Origin: Pseudomonadota bacterium
Lineage (GTDB): Bacteria; Pseudomonadota; Gammaproteobacteria; Steroidobacterales; Steroidobacteraceae
Direction of reading: 5' to 3'
Assembly (NCBI GenBank): GCA_025355105.1
Contig: JANYAE010000113.1
Span: 38,094-102,093 of the forward strand
DNA length: 64,000 nucleotides
Shown here: piece by piece, positions 28,337 through 37,572 of the stretch
How positions within the stretch are numbered: position 1 is the stretch's first letter
Layout of the letters: each line of letters opens with the position of its first letter
The notes under the pieces: generated by a model
Seen by the model: only the letters and a program-made list of their open reading frames with translations
Told to the model about the DNA's origin: nothing
The model's database searches: none
Made by a program: the position numbers and the translations under genes

Positions 28337-29995
28337 TCAGCGCTGGCGGCTCTGCCAGTCCGGGGCCTCGTAGAACGGCAGCTCGGACGGCGGCAGCAGC
28401 TGGCCGAGAATGTGGTCGGCGGCCTTCTCGGCCAGCATGATCGTCGGCGCGTTCAGGTTGCCGTTGGTGATCGACGGCATGATCGACGAGTCGACGACGC
28501 GCAGCCGCTCGAGCCCGTAGACGCGAGCCTCGGGATCGACCACCGCCAGGCGGTCATCGGCCGCACCCATCTTGCACGAGCAGGACGGGTGGTAGGCGCT
28601 CTCGACCTTCTCGCGGATAAACGCGTCGATCTGCGCATCCGATTGCGCGTCGGCGCCGGGCTGGATCTCACGGCTGCGGTAGCGGTCGAAGGCCGGCTGC
28701 GCGAACAGCTCGCGCGTCAGGCGCACCGCGGCGCGAAATTCCACCCAGTCATCCGGGTGACTCATGTAGTTGAACAGGATCCGCGGCTTCACGGCCGGAT
28801 CCCGCGAGGCCAGCCGGACCCAGCCGCGACTCTTCGAGTGCATCGGACCAACGTGCGCCTGGAAGCCGTGCTCGTTGGCGAGCGAGGAACCGTCGTAGCT
28901 GACGGCCATCGGCAGGAAGTGGTACTGGATGTCGGGGTAGCGGACGCCGGCGCGGCTGCGGATGAAGCCGCAGGTCTCGAAGTGATTGGTCGCGCCGAGC
29001 CCGTCCTTGAACAGGATCCAGCGCACGCCGATCGCGAGCTTGGCGAGCGGGTTCATCACCGAATACAGCGTCACCGGCTCCTTGCACGCCACCTGGAAGT
29101 AGACCTCGAGGTGATCCTGCAGGTTCTCGCCGACGCCCGGCAGGTCGTGGACCACGGGGATACCGAGCTCGGCGAGCTCGGCGCCGGCGCCGACTCCGGA
29201 AAGCTTGAGGAGCTGCGGTGAGCCGATCGAGCCTGCCGCGACGATGACCTCGCGACGCGCGCGCACGGTGCGCTCGGTGCCGCCCTGGCGGTAGCGCACG
29301 CCGACCGCGCGGCGTCCCTCGAATACGACTGCGCTCGCCAGTGCGCCGGTCTCGATCGCGAGGTTGGGGCGGGCGGTCGCAGGCCTGAGGTAGGCATTCG
29401 CAGCGCTCGCCCTGACGCCGCGCTCGACCGTCATGTCCATGCGGCCGAAGCCTTCCTGCTGGTAACCGTTGACATCCTGGGTCAGCGGGTAGCCGGCCTG
29501 GCGGGCCGCGTCGAGCCAGGCTGCGTGCAGCGGATTGCGGATCGTGCCGTAGCTCGTGCCGAGCGGTCCGTCGGCGCCGCGGTAGTCGTCGCCGCCTTCG
29601 GCGCGCCGCTCGGCGCGCTTGAAATACGGCAGCACGTCGCGGTAACCCCAGCCTTTCGCGCCGGCCGCCTGCCAGCCCTCGAAATCGAGCGGGTTGCCGC
29701 GGATGTACACCAGCCCGTTGATCGACGACGAGCCGCCGAGCACCTTGCCGCGCGGCGTGTGCATGCTGCGGCCGCCGAGCCCGGGCTCAGGCTCGGTGTG
29801 GTAGAACCAGTTGTAGCGCTGGCGGTTCATCGGAATCGCGAGCGCCGACGGCATTTGGATGAAGATCGAGCGGTCCGAGCCGCCGTACTCGAGCAGCAGC
29901 ACCGTGTGCCGGCCGTCCGCCGTCAGACGGTTGGCGAGCACGCAGCCGGCCGAGCCTGCGCCGACGATCACGAAATCGAAGCTTTGCTCGTCCAC
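28337..29995 (-). CDS. betA: Choline dehydrogenase (GMC oxidoreductase)
   Basis: Membrane-associated flavoprotein that oxidises choline to betaine aldehyde. 552 residues, close to E. coli BetA (556). The FAD dinucleotide fold is FVIVGAGSAGCVLANRL (about 6-22), GGSSSINGLVYIRGN is GMC signature 1, and SAYHPSCSCKMG (about 473-484) has the active-site histidine. The gene starts 13 bases after the end of the BetI-BetB frame, so the order is betIB-betA, as in many bet operons. Alcohol dehydrogenases of the same family cannot be fully excluded, but context makes choline the likely substrate. Confidence 0.93.
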   Translation of the reverse strand: MDEQSFDFVIVGAGSAGCVLANRLTADGRHTVLLLEYGGSDRSIFIQMPSALAIPMNRQRYNWFYHTEPEPGLGGRSMHTPRGKVLGGSSSINGLVYIRGNPLDFEGWQAAGAKGWGYRDVLPYFKRAERRAEGGDDYRGADGPLGTSYGTIRNPLHAAWLDAARQAGYPLTQDVNGYQQEGFGRMDMTVERGVRASAANAYLRPATARPNLAIETGALASAVVFEGRRAVGVRYRQGGTERTVRARREVIVAAGSIGSPQLLKLSGVGAGAELAELGIPVVHDLPGVGENLQDHLEVYFQVACKEPVTLYSVMNPLAKLAIGVRWILFKDGLGATNHFETCGFIRSRAGVRYPDIQYHFLPMAVSYDGSSLANEHGFQAHVGPMHSKSRGWVRLASRDPAVKPRILFNYMSHPDDWVEFRAAVRLTRELFAQPAFDRYRSREIQPGADAQSDAQIDAFIREKVESAYHPSCSCKMGAADDRLAVVDPEARVYGLERLRVVDSSIMPSITNGNLNAPTIMLAEKAADHILGQLLPPSELPFYEAPDWQSRQR

Positions 29996-30008
29996 GTCGC
30001 CTCTCCGG

Positions 30009-32207
30009 TCAGTACGGCGACTCGACGTCGCCCATCGCGACGTAGACGCTCTTTAGCTGCGTGTAGTGCTCGATCGCGGCGCGGCCGTTCTCGCGGCCGA
30101 GCCCCGAGCGCTTGTAGCCGCCGAACGGCAGCTCGATCGGCGTGACGTTGTAGTGGTTGATCCAGCAGGTGCCGGCCTCGAGACGCGCGATCACGCGGTG
30201 CGCGCGCGTCAGGTCGTTGGTGAACACGCCCGCGGCGAGTCCGAACTCGGTGGCGTTGGCGCGCGCCACGACCTCGTCCTCGTCGTCGAACTCGAGCACG
30301 GTCATCACCGGCCCGAAGATCTCCTCGCGCACCACCGCCATGTCGTCGTGGCAGCCATCGAATACGGTCGGCTCGACGAAGAATCCATTGGCCAGATCGC
30401 CGCTCGTGACCCGCCGCCCGCCGACCAGCACGCGCGCGCCTTCGCTGCGGCCGCGGGCGATGTAGCCGAGCACCTTCTCCATGTGCGCCTCGGAGATCAG
30501 CGCGCCGACCTGCGTCGCCGGGTCCATCGGATCGCCGACCCGCATCGCCTCGACGCGCGCCTTGAGCCGCTCGAGGAACGCGGCCTTCACGCGCCGGTGC
30601 ACGAACACGCGCGTGCCGTTCGAGCACACCTCGCCGGCCGAGTAGAAGTTCGCGAGCAGCGCGCCGCCGACGGCGTTGTCGAGCTTGGCGTCGTCGAACA
30701 CGATCAGCGGCGACTTGCCGCCGAGTTCGAGCGTCACGTACTTCAGCGACGCCGCGGCATCGCTCATCACCGCCTTGCCGGTGCCGACCTCGCCGGTCAG
30801 CGACACCTTGCGGATGCCGGGATGCCGGGTCAGCAGCCGGCCGGTATCGGCGAAGCCCTGCACGACCTGGAACAGGCCCTTCGGCAGCCCGGCGGCGTCG
30901 TAGACCTTGGCGAGCTCGATCGCCGTCAGCGGCGTGAGCTCCGCCGGCTTGAACAGCATCGCGTTGCCGCAGGCCAGCGCCGGAGCCGACTTCCAGCAGG
31001 CGATCTGCAGCGGATAGTTCCACGCGCCGATGCCGGCGACCACGCCGAGCGGCTCGCGCCGCGTGTAGCCGAAGGCGCCCGGGCCGAGGTCGAGGTGCTC
31101 ACCGGAGATGGTCGCGGCGACGCCGGCGTAGTACTCGAGGCAGTCGGCGCCTGACATGACGTCGACGACGCTGGTCTCCTGGATGGGCTTGCCGGTGTCA
31201 CGCGTCTCGAGCTCGGCGAGCTCGCGGTTATGCGCGCGCAGCAGGTCCGCGGCGCGCCGCAGCACGCGGCCGCGCTCGGCGCCGCTCAGGGCGGCCCAGC
31301 GGCGCTGGGCCGTCGCCGCGGCAGCGAACGCCGCCTCCACCTCGGCCGGCCCGTCAACGCGGATCTCGGCGAGCGTCGCCCCGGTGGCCGGATTGATGGT
31401 GCGGAAGTGGCCGGGCCGTGCGCCGCCGGCAGGCGGCGCCGGCCGTTCCGCTGTCACCGCGGCCGGGGCCAGCGCGCGCTCCCGCAGGCGCCCCTCGACG
31501 AAGGCCGTCAGCAGCGCGCGCGCACCCTCGCTGTCGGCCTCGCGCCAGTTCGAGAGTGCCGCCCGCAGCCAGACGCCGTCGATCATCGCCGCGATCATCG
31601 CCGCGAGCGCCGTCGCCTCGCCGTCGGGCAAGAGCTGGCGCAGCGCGTGCCGCAGGTTCGACAGCATTCGCCGCTGGTAGGCCGTCTGCACGCGCCGCAG
31701 GCTCTCGACGTGCAGCAGCTGGCCCCAGAACGCGAGCCAGGCGTTGGCACTGCGCTGGTTGAATTCCTGCGGCGCGAGGTTGGCGTCGATGATCGCCTGG
31801 ACGCGGCCGCGCGGCGTGCGCGCGAGTCGGAGCTTGGCGCGCACGTTGCCGTGCACGTTGCGACTCAGCGAGCGAAACGCCGCCTCGAGCAGTCCGTCCT
31901 TGTCGACGAAGTAGTGCGCGATCAGGCCCGCGGACACGCCGGCGCGACCGGCGATCTGGGCCAGCGTGCTTCCCACGAAGCCAAGTTCAGCGAGGCAGTC
32001 GATCGCGACCTCGATCAGCTGTCCGCGACGATCGTCCTCGAGGCGCTCGGCCGGCGCAGCGCGGCCGTTGTCGGCACCGCCGGCCGCACCGCCTTTGTTT
32101 GACTGCGTGTTCAGTGTGATGCTCCCGAGCTCCCTGCTCCGCCGCCTGCAAACACGCGCGAGGCCCTTGGATTCCGCCGGACTGAGAATCGAAACCTGCC
32201 AACTCAA
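30009..32207 (-). CDS. betIB: BetI-BetB fusion: TetR-type repressor joined to betaine aldehyde dehydrogenase
   Basis: One unbroken 732-codon frame. Residues about 58-245 are Bet[19 protein letters not shown], the helix-turn-helix [20 protein letters not shown], and [12 protein letters not shown] in the ligand domain. After an Ala/Pro-rich linker (about 246-266) residues 267-732 are BetB, with [16 protein letters not shown], the catalytic glutamate in LELGGKSP (about 494) and cysteine C528 in [11 protein letters not shown]. BetB lacks only its first 20 or so residues. No stop or ATG separates the halves; GTG at 31457 could start a near-full-length BetB but has no ribosome site. The N-terminus is uncertain: 32207 is a TTG, and the first 57 residues are not BetI-like. 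Confidence 0.88.
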   Translation of the reverse strand: MSWQVSILSPAESKGLARVCRRRSRELGSITLNTQSNKGGAAGGADNGRAAPAERLEDDRRGQLIEVAIDCLAELGFVGSTLAQIAGRAGVSAGLIAHYFVDKDGLLEAAFRSLSRNVHGNVRAKLRLARTPRGRVQAIIDANLAPQEFNQRSANAWLAFWGQLLHVESLRRVQTAYQRRMLSNLRHALRQLLPDGEATALAAMIAAMIDGVWLRAALSNWREADSEGARALLTAFVEGRLRERALAPAAVTAERPAPPAGGARPGHFRTINPATGATLAEIRVDGPAEVEAAFAAAATAQRRWAALSGAERGRVLRRAADLLRAHNRELAELETRDTGKPIQETSVVDVMSGADCLEYYAGVAATISGEHLDLGPGAFGYTRREPLGVVAGIGAWNYPLQIACWKSAPALACGNAMLFKPAELTPLTAIELAKVYDAAGLPKGLFQVVQGFADTGRLLTRHPGIRKVSLTGEVGTGKAVMSDAAASLKYVTLELGGKSPLIVFDDAKLDNAVGGALLANFYSAGEVCSNGTRVFVHRRVKAAFLERLKARVEAMRVGDPMDPATQVGALISEAHMEKVLGYIARGRSEGARVLVGGRRVTSGDLANGFFVEPTVFDGCHDDMAVVREEIFGPVMTVLEFDDEDEVVARANATEFGLAAGVFTNDLTRAHRVIARLEAGTCWINHYNVTPIELPFGGYKRSGLGRENGRAAIEHYTQLKSVYVAMGDVESPY

Positions 32208-32244
32208 GTCTTGTCAATCAACGACTTATCACGACCCGATGGCC

Positions 32245-32274
32245 TTGACAGCGAGGTGATTGAACAGCTATTCA
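32245..32274 (+). promoter_or_regulatory. Sigma-70-type promoter of the choline transporter operon
   Basis: TTGACA (32245-32250) and TATTCA (32269-32274) are 18 bases apart, reading towards the ChoX-ChoW gene at 32330. A BetI-like dyad overlaps the -10 element. The gap 32208-32329 lies between divergent operons. Confidence 0.6.
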
Positions 32275-32276
32275 GT
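32259..32276. promoter_or_regulatory. Putative BetI operator
   Basis: ATTGAACAGCTATTCAGT matches its own reverse complement at 14 of 18 positions, with centre AGCT and half-sites ATTGAA/TTCAGT. As I recall, BetI operators in enterobacteria and vibrios contain ATTGAAC-type half-sites. It overlaps the -10 box of the transporter promoter, a position suited to repression relieved by choline. Confidence 0.5.
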
Positions 32277-32329
32277 CTGGCCCGGGGGGATGATGCCGAT
32301 CCGGCATCGACGGGGTCAAGGGAACACGC

Positions 32330-34171
32330 ATGAGCGCCGTGCCGCTGCGCCGCAGCACAGTCGTCTGCGGGACACGTCGACTGCTCGCGGCGCTCGGGCT
32401 GTCCGCGGCGCTCGTCCCCGCCGTGGGCGCGGCGGCGGACGGGCCGACGTGCGCCGCCGTGCGGCTCGCCGACATCGGCTGGACCGACACGACGGCGACC
32501 ACGGCGTTGTTCGGCCGCCTGGCCCGCGAGCTTGGCTACCAGCCGGCGATCACCGTGCTGTCGCTACCGGTCACCTACGCCTCGCTGAAGAATCGCGACC
32601 TCGACATCTTCCTCGGCAACTGGATGCCGGCGCAGGAGGCCGACCGCAAGCCGTACGTCGACGAGCACTCGGTCGACGTGATCGGCGCCAACCTCGAGGG
32701 TGCCAAGTACACGCTGGCGGTGCCGGACTACACCTGGGAAGGCGGGCTCAAGGACTTCGCCGACATCGGTCGCTTCGCCGCGCCGCTCAAGCGCACGATC
32801 TATGGCATCGAGCCGGGCAACGACGGTAACCGGCACGTTCTCAAGATCATCGAGGAGAACCGCTTCGGACTCGGCGGGTTCAAGCTCGTCCAGTCGAGCG
32901 AGCAGGGCATGCTGTCCGAGGTCGAGCGCGCGGTGCGCTTTCGCGAGCCAATCGTGTTCCTTGCCCGGGCGCCACACCCGATGAACAGGCGCTTCAGCCT
33001 CAAGTACTTGACCGGTGGCGACGATACCTTCGGCCCCAACTTCGGCGGCGCCGCGGTCTTCACCAACACCCGCGCCGGCTACTCGGCCGCCTGCCCGAAC
33101 GTCGGCCGGCTGCTCGCGAACTTCAAGTTGACGGTCGACGGCCTGAGCGAGCTCGAGGCGCGGATCCTGGACCAGCACGAGGCGACGGACGCGGCCGCGG
33201 CCGCCTGGCTCGGCGCGCACGCCGATCTCGTCGCGCCTTGGCTCGAGGGCGTGACCACCGTCGACGGCGAGCCGGCGGTCGGCATTCTCACCGCCCACGC
33301 CAGCAGCCAGCCGCTGGCGGCGATCGAGTCCTGGGTGATGTCGCACAAGATCCCGGTCGGCGACACGGTTGCGCGCGCCGTCGAATACGTCAAGCGCCAC
33401 GGCACCGGCTTCTTCGACGGCATCTCGACCGCGGTGCGCGCCAGCACCGCGCTCGTGCAGGCGCTGCTCGAGGCGACGCCGGTGCCGCTGCTGATCGGTG
33501 CGGTCGCGCTGGTCGCGTTCTGGGTGCGGCGCTCGTGGCCGGTCGTGATCTTCGTCACGGCGGCGCTGTTGTTCATCGTCAACCAGGGCTACTGGGCGGC
33601 GACCCTCGAGACGACCACGCTGGTGCTGGTCGCGGCGTCCGTGTCGACGGTCGTCGGCGTGCCGCTCGGGATCCTCGGCGCACGGCGCCCGCGCCTGTAC
33701 GGCGTCATGCGCCCGGTGCTCGACCTGATGCAGACGCTGCCGACCTTCGTCTACCTGACGCCGACGCTGGTGCTGTTCGGGCTCGGCGTGGTGCCGGGCC
33801 TGATCTCGACGGTCATCTTCGCGCTGCCGGCGCCGATCCGCCTGACGCACCTCGGCATCTCCTCGGTGCCGAAGGCGCTGGTCGAGGCCGGCGAGGCCTT
33901 CGGCGCGACGCGCCTGCAACTGCTCGTGAAGGTCGAGCTGCCGAGCGCGATGCCGACGATCGTCGCCGGCATCACGCAGTGCATCATGCTGAGCCTGTCG
34001 ATGGTGGTGATCGCGGCGCTGGTCGGCGCCGGCGGCCTCGGCGTGCCGGTGGTGCGCGCGCTTAACACGGTCCAGGTCGGCAAGGGATTCGAGGCCGGCA
34101 TCGCGATCGTGCTGCTCGCCATCATCCTCGACCGGATCGCCCGGCCCGCCGCGCAGGGAGAACTGCAGTGA
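32330..34171 (+). CDS. Choline ABC transporter: substrate-binding protein fused to permease (ChoX-ChoW)
   Basis: A 613-residue fusion. Residues 1-36 look like a signal sequence or membrane anchor, about 40-360 are a ChoX/ProX-type binding protein (LADIGWTDTTATT, DIFLGNWMPAQE, ARAPHPMNRRF, with several pocket tryptophans), and about 380-613 are a ProW/ChoW-type permease (LMQTLPTFVYLTPTLVLFG and the EAGEAFGATRLQLL coupling motif). In Sinorhizobium ChoX and ChoW are separate. Import of choline, possibly betaine, is inferred from the binding domain and divergence from betIB. It overlaps the ATPase gene by 4 bases. Confidence 0.9.
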   Translation: MSAVPLRRSTVVCGTRRLLAALGLSAALVPAVGAAADGPTCAAVRLADIGWTDTTATTALFGRLARELGYQPAITVLSLPVTYASLKNRDLDIFLGNWMPAQEADRKPYVDEHSVDVIGANLEGAKYTLAVPDYTWEGGLKDFADIGRFAAPLKRTIYGIEPGNDGNRHVLKIIEENRFGLGGFKLVQSSEQGMLSEVERAVRFREPIVFLARAPHPMNRRFSLKYLTGGDDTFGPNFGGAAVFTNTRAGYSAACPNVGRLLANFKLTVDGLSELEARILDQHEATDAAAAAWLGAHADLVAPWLEGVTTVDGEPAVGILTAHASSQPLAAIESWVMSHKIPVGDTVARAVEYVKRHGTGFFDGISTAVRASTALVQALLEATPVPLLIGAVALVAFWVRRSWPVVIFVTAALLFIVNQGYWAATLETTTLVLVAASVSTVVGVPLGILGARRPRLYGVMRPVLDLMQTLPTFVYLTPTLVLFGLGVVPGLISTVIFALPAPIRLTHLGISSVPKALVEAGEAFGATRLQLLVKVELPSAMPTIVAGITQCIMLSLSMVVIAALVGAGGLGVPVVRALNTVQVGKGFEAGIAIVLLAIILDRIARPAAQGELQ

Positions 34172-35397
34172 CCGCCGCGCTCGAATTCCAGCATGTCGAC
34201 ATCCTCTTCGCGCGCGAGCGCGGCCGCGCGGCAGATGCGCGCATCAAGGCGGCGCTCGCCGCGCTCGACGCCGGTCGCACGCGCGCTGAGATCGACAAGG
34301 AGAACGGCGTCATCGTCGGCGTCGCCGATGCCAGCCTCGCGGTCGAGCGCGGCCATATCTCGGTGCTGATGGGCCTGTCAGGCTCCGGTAAGTCGACGCT
34401 GCTGCGCGCGGCCAATCGGCTGAACGCCGTCACGCGCGGCCGCGTACTGCTCGACGACGGCCAGGCGATCGTCGACGTCGCGAGCTGCGACGCCGGCACG
34501 CTGCGGCGCCTCAGACGCAACTGCGTCGCGATGATGTTCCAGCAATTCGGCCTGCTGCCGTGGCGCACCGTGCGCGACAACGTCGGCTTCGGCCTCGAGC
34601 TCCGCGGCGAGCCGGCCCCGGCGCGGCGCAAGATCGTCGACGAGAAGCTCGAGCTGGTCGGCCTCGCGCAGTGGGCGGACCGCTACGTCAGCGAACTGTC
34701 GGGAGGCATGCAGCAGCGCGTCGGCCTGGCGCGCGCGTTCGCGACTGACGCCGACATCCTGCTGATGGACGAGCCGTTCTCGGCGCTCGATCCCCTGATC
34801 CGTACCAAGCTGCAGGACGAGCTCGTAGCGCTGCAGGAACGGGTCAAGAAGACCATCCTGTTCGTCACCCACGATCTCGACGAGGCTCTCAAGCTCGGCG
34901 ACCAGATCTCGGTGCTCGAGAGCGGCCGCATCGTCCAGACCGGCGCGCCGGAGGACATCGTGCTCCGGCCGGCGGACGCGTACGTTGCCGAGTTCGTGCA
35001 GCACATGAATCCGCTCGGCGTGCTGACCGGGCGCATGGTCATGGAGGCGCACGCGACGCTCACCGACCGCGACGGTGCCGTGTGGCTCGACGCCGAGGGA
35101 CGCTACCGGCTGGTGCTCGGCGCCGGCGGCGCACCGGCCGCGGCGTTCGCTGCCGGTGCCTCGCTGCAGCTGCTGGCCTGCGGCGAGCTGCCGGGCGCCC
35201 TGCCGGTCGGGCCCGGCATCGCCGTGGCCGCGTCGGAGACGCCGCTCAAGTCGCTGATCCAGCTGCTGCGCCACACCGGCCACCCGGTCATCCTGACCGA
35301 GGGCACGGCGTTTTGCGGCGTTTGCGGCCCCGGCGAGGTGATCCGGGCGCTGGCCGGCGCCGATGGCGCGGCCAAGCAAGCCAATGCCGCAAACTGA
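34168..35397 (+). CDS. Choline/glycine betaine ABC transporter ATP-binding protein (ChoV-like)
   Basis: A 409-residue ATPase starting at GTG within the GTGA overlap with the permease gene. Walker A is GLSGSGKSTLL (about 69-79), the signature is ELSGGMQQRVGLARA, Walker B is ILLMDEPFSALDP and the H-loop is LFVTHDLDEALKL. The N-terminal helix pair AADARIKAALAALDAG is characteristic of ProV/OpuAA/ChoV. The C-terminal 110 residues are a divergent regulatory region in place of clear CBS domains. It completes the importer with the fused binding protein-permease. Confidence 0.92.
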   Translation: MTAALEFQHVDILFARERGRAADARIKAALAALDAGRTRAEIDKENGVIVGVADASLAVERGHISVLMGLSGSGKSTLLRAANRLNAVTRGRVLLDDGQAIVDVASCDAGTLRRLRRNCVAMMFQQFGLLPWRTVRDNVGFGLELRGEPAPARRKIVDEKLELVGLAQWADRYVSELSGGMQQRVGLARAFATDADILLMDEPFSALDPLIRTKLQDELVALQERVKKTILFVTHDLDEALKLGDQISVLESGRIVQTGAPEDIVLRPADAYVAEFVQHMNPLGVLTGRMVMEAHATLTDRDGAVWLDAEGRYRLVLGAGGAPAAAFAAGASLQLLACGELPGALPVGPGIAVAASETPLKSLIQLLRHTGHPVILTEGTAFCGVCGPGEVIRALAGADGAAKQANAAN

Positions 35398-35456
35398 TCA
35401 GCCCCGCCCGGGCCGCGTGACCATACTGAATGACCGCGTCAGGAGACCGAGCCCCT

Positions 35457-37025
35457 ATGGATGAGCAGCAGGCCACTCAGGCACGGCGCAGCCGCGGCGG
35501 CGGACGCGAGGCCAAGCGGGCCGCGCGGGCCGCACGCTCGGCGGTCACGATCCCCTACATCACCCGCGCGCTGCCCTATTACGAGGTGCTCGGCGAGGAG
35601 GGCCTCGCGACGATCGAACGCAACGCCGAGACGATCCTGGCCGAGATCGGCATCGACTTTCGCGATGACCCGGAGGCGCTTGCGATCTGGAAGGCGGCCG
35701 GTGCCGACGTGCAGGGCGAGCGCGTGCGCTGTCCGCGCGGCATGTGCCGGTCGCTGGTGCAGAAATCGGCACCGCGCGAGTTCATCCAGCACGCCCGCAA
35801 CCCGGCCCGCAACGTCCGTATCGGTGGCCCGTGCACGGTGTTCGCGCCGGCCTACGGCTCGCCGTTCATCCGCAGCCTCGACGACGGCCGCCGCTACGCG
35901 CGGATCGAGGACTTTCGCAACTTCGTCAAGCTCGCCTACATGGCGCCGTCGCTGCACCACTCCGGCGGCACCATCTGCGAACCCGTCGACCTGCCGGTCA
36001 ACAAGCGGCACTTCGACATGGTCTACAGCCACATCAAGTACAGCGACAAGCCGTTCATGGGCTCGGTGACCGCGCCGGAACGTGCCGAGGACACCGTGGC
36101 GATGGCGAAGATCGCCTTCGGCCCGGACTTCATCGACCCGGCGACCGGCAAGCCGAAGACCGTGCTCGTCAGCCTCATCAATGCCAACTCGCCGATGACC
36201 TTCGATGCGACCATGCTCGGCGCGCTCAAGGTCTACGCGCGCGCCAACCAGGCAACCATCGTCACGCCGTTCATCCTCGCCGGCGCAATGTCGCCGGTGA
36301 CCGTGGCCGGCACGGCCGCGGTGACGCTCGCCGAGTCGCTCTGCGGCATGGCCTTCGCGCAGCTCGTCAATCCCGGCGCGCCGGTGATCTTCGGCAGCTT
36401 CGCCTCGTCGATTTCAATGCAGTCCGGGGCACCGACCTTCGGCACGCCGGAGCCGGCGCTGGTGCTGTACGTCATGGCGGCGCTCGCGCGCCGTCTCCGT
36501 GTCCCGTTCCGCTCGGGCGGCGGCCTCTGCGCCTCGAAGATCCCCGACGCGCAGGCGGCCTACGAGTCGGCCAACACGCTGCTGCCCACCTGCCTCGCCG
36601 GCGTCAACTTCGTGCTGCACACGGCGGGCTGGCTCGAGGGCGGGCTCGCGATGGGCTACGAGAAGTTCATGATGGACGTCGACCAGGCCGGCATGATGCA
36701 GACCTTCCTGTCAGGCGTGGACATGTCGGAGAACGGCCAGGCGATGGATGCGATCCGCGAGGTCGGCCCCGGCAAGCACTTTCTAGGCTGCGCGCACACC
36801 CAGGCGAACTTCGAGACCGCGTTCTACCGCTCCGCTCTCGCCGACAACAACAGCTTCGAGCAGTGGGAGGCCGAGGGCGCGCCCGACATGGCGAAGCGCG
36901 CCAACGGCCAGTGGAAGCGACAGCTCGCCGAGTACGAGGCGCCGCCGCTGGATCCCGCGGTCGACGAGCAGCTGATCGACTACATGACACGCCGCAAGGC
37001 GTCGTTCGCCGACTCGAACGTCTAG
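35457..37025 (+). CDS. MttB-superfamily (non-pyrrolysine) methylamine:corrinoid methyltransferase, probably acting on glycine betaine
   Basis: 522 residues from the ATG at 35457 (AGGAG 11 bases upstream); an ATG 27 bases earlier is possible. The basic N-terminus RRSRGGGREAKRAARAAR and IPYITRALPYYEVLGEEGL are typical of MttB-superfamily proteins in aerobic proteobacteria. The reading frame has no in-frame TAG, so it lacks pyrrolysine like MtgB, MtpB and MtcB, which demethylate quaternary amines. Its likely partner is the corrinoid protein at 48223. Position directly after the choline importer suggests glycine betaine to dimethylglycine; carnitine, proline betaine or choline remain possible. 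Confidence 0.88.
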   Translation: MDEQQATQARRSRGGGREAKRAARAARSAVTIPYITRALPYYEVLGEEGLATIERNAETILAEIGIDFRDDPEALAIWKAAGADVQGERVRCPRGMCRSLVQKSAPREFIQHARNPARNVRIGGPCTVFAPAYGSPFIRSLDDGRRYARIEDFRNFVKLAYMAPSLHHSGGTICEPVDLPVNKRHFDMVYSHIKYSDKPFMGSVTAPERAEDTVAMAKIAFGPDFIDPATGKPKTVLVSLINANSPMTFDATMLGALKVYARANQATIVTPFILAGAMSPVTVAGTAAVTLAESLCGMAFAQLVNPGAPVIFGSFASSISMQSGAPTFGTPEPALVLYVMAALARRLRVPFRSGGGLCASKIPDAQAAYESANTLLPTCLAGVNFVLHTAGWLEGGLAMGYEKFMMDVDQAGMMQTFLSGVDMSENGQAMDAIREVGPGKHFLGCAHTQANFETAFYRSALADNNSFEQWEAEGAPDMAKRANGQWKRQLAEYEAPPLDPAVDEQLIDYMTRRKASFADSNV

Positions 37026-37033
37026 GGCCGCGC

Positions 37034-37363
37034 TCAGCCCTTGCCGTGATCCGCGGCGCGGCGTCCGAGCCGCGCACGCTGCTCGACGCTGAGCCGCTTG
37101 GGCAGCGTCCCGTTCCGTTCCGCCGCCCGCCGCGGCCCGCGCCGCCGGTCGTCGAAATGGGCGTAGCGACAGTCGCAGCAGTTCGCGTCGCAGCCCGCGA
37201 GCGGCAGCCGCGGAGCCTCGCCGGACAGAAAGCGGTTGTCCTTGCTGGCCTTCGCGACCGCGCAGGCGTCCGCGGTGGCCACGATCGCGACCGCGTGCCA
37301 CCGATGCCGCACGGCCCGGGGCAGACGCTCGTCGTCGCTGTCAAGTCCCTCGTAGATGAACAC
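37034..37363 (-). CDS. Small conserved Cys-rich protein of unknown function
   Basis: A 109-residue basic protein. It contains RLPRAVRHRWHAVAIVA near residue 14, then a FLSGEAPRLPLAGC-DANCCDCRYAH cysteine cluster (about 45-69) that could bind a metal, then DDRRRGPRRAAERNG. I recall similar short proteins in other gammaproteobacteria, always without assigned function. It is convergent with the MttB-family gene, whose stop is 8 bases away. The 209 bases between it and the ureohydrolase gene show nothing further. Real-gene status is supported by the familiar conserved blocks. Confidence 0.65.
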   Translation of the reverse strand: MFIYEGLDSDDERLPRAVRHRWHAVAIVATADACAVAKASKDNRFLSGEAPRLPLAGCDANCCDCRYAHFDDRRRGPRRAAERNGTLPKRLSVEQRARLGRRAADHGKG

Positions 37364-37572
37364 GGGCCATCCTCTGCGCGTGCCACGATAGCCAGACGCT
37401 ACCGTCGCGTTCCGTGTGCGCCGTGGGCGAGGTCACATAAACGTTGGCGCGAAGCGGTGGCACAGCAGGATTCGCGGAGTGCGTCACGCTTCGCGGCGCC
37501 TGAGGCGGCCGACCGCGGGCCCCGCCTTCAACCATTGGGCACCGCCGCCTCGCCGAACGACGGCGGCCGCAA

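Noticed and set aside
35457..37025. Pyrrolysine (in-frame TAG) in the MttB-family gene
   Set aside because: The frame has no internal stop; it is a non-pyrrolysine member.
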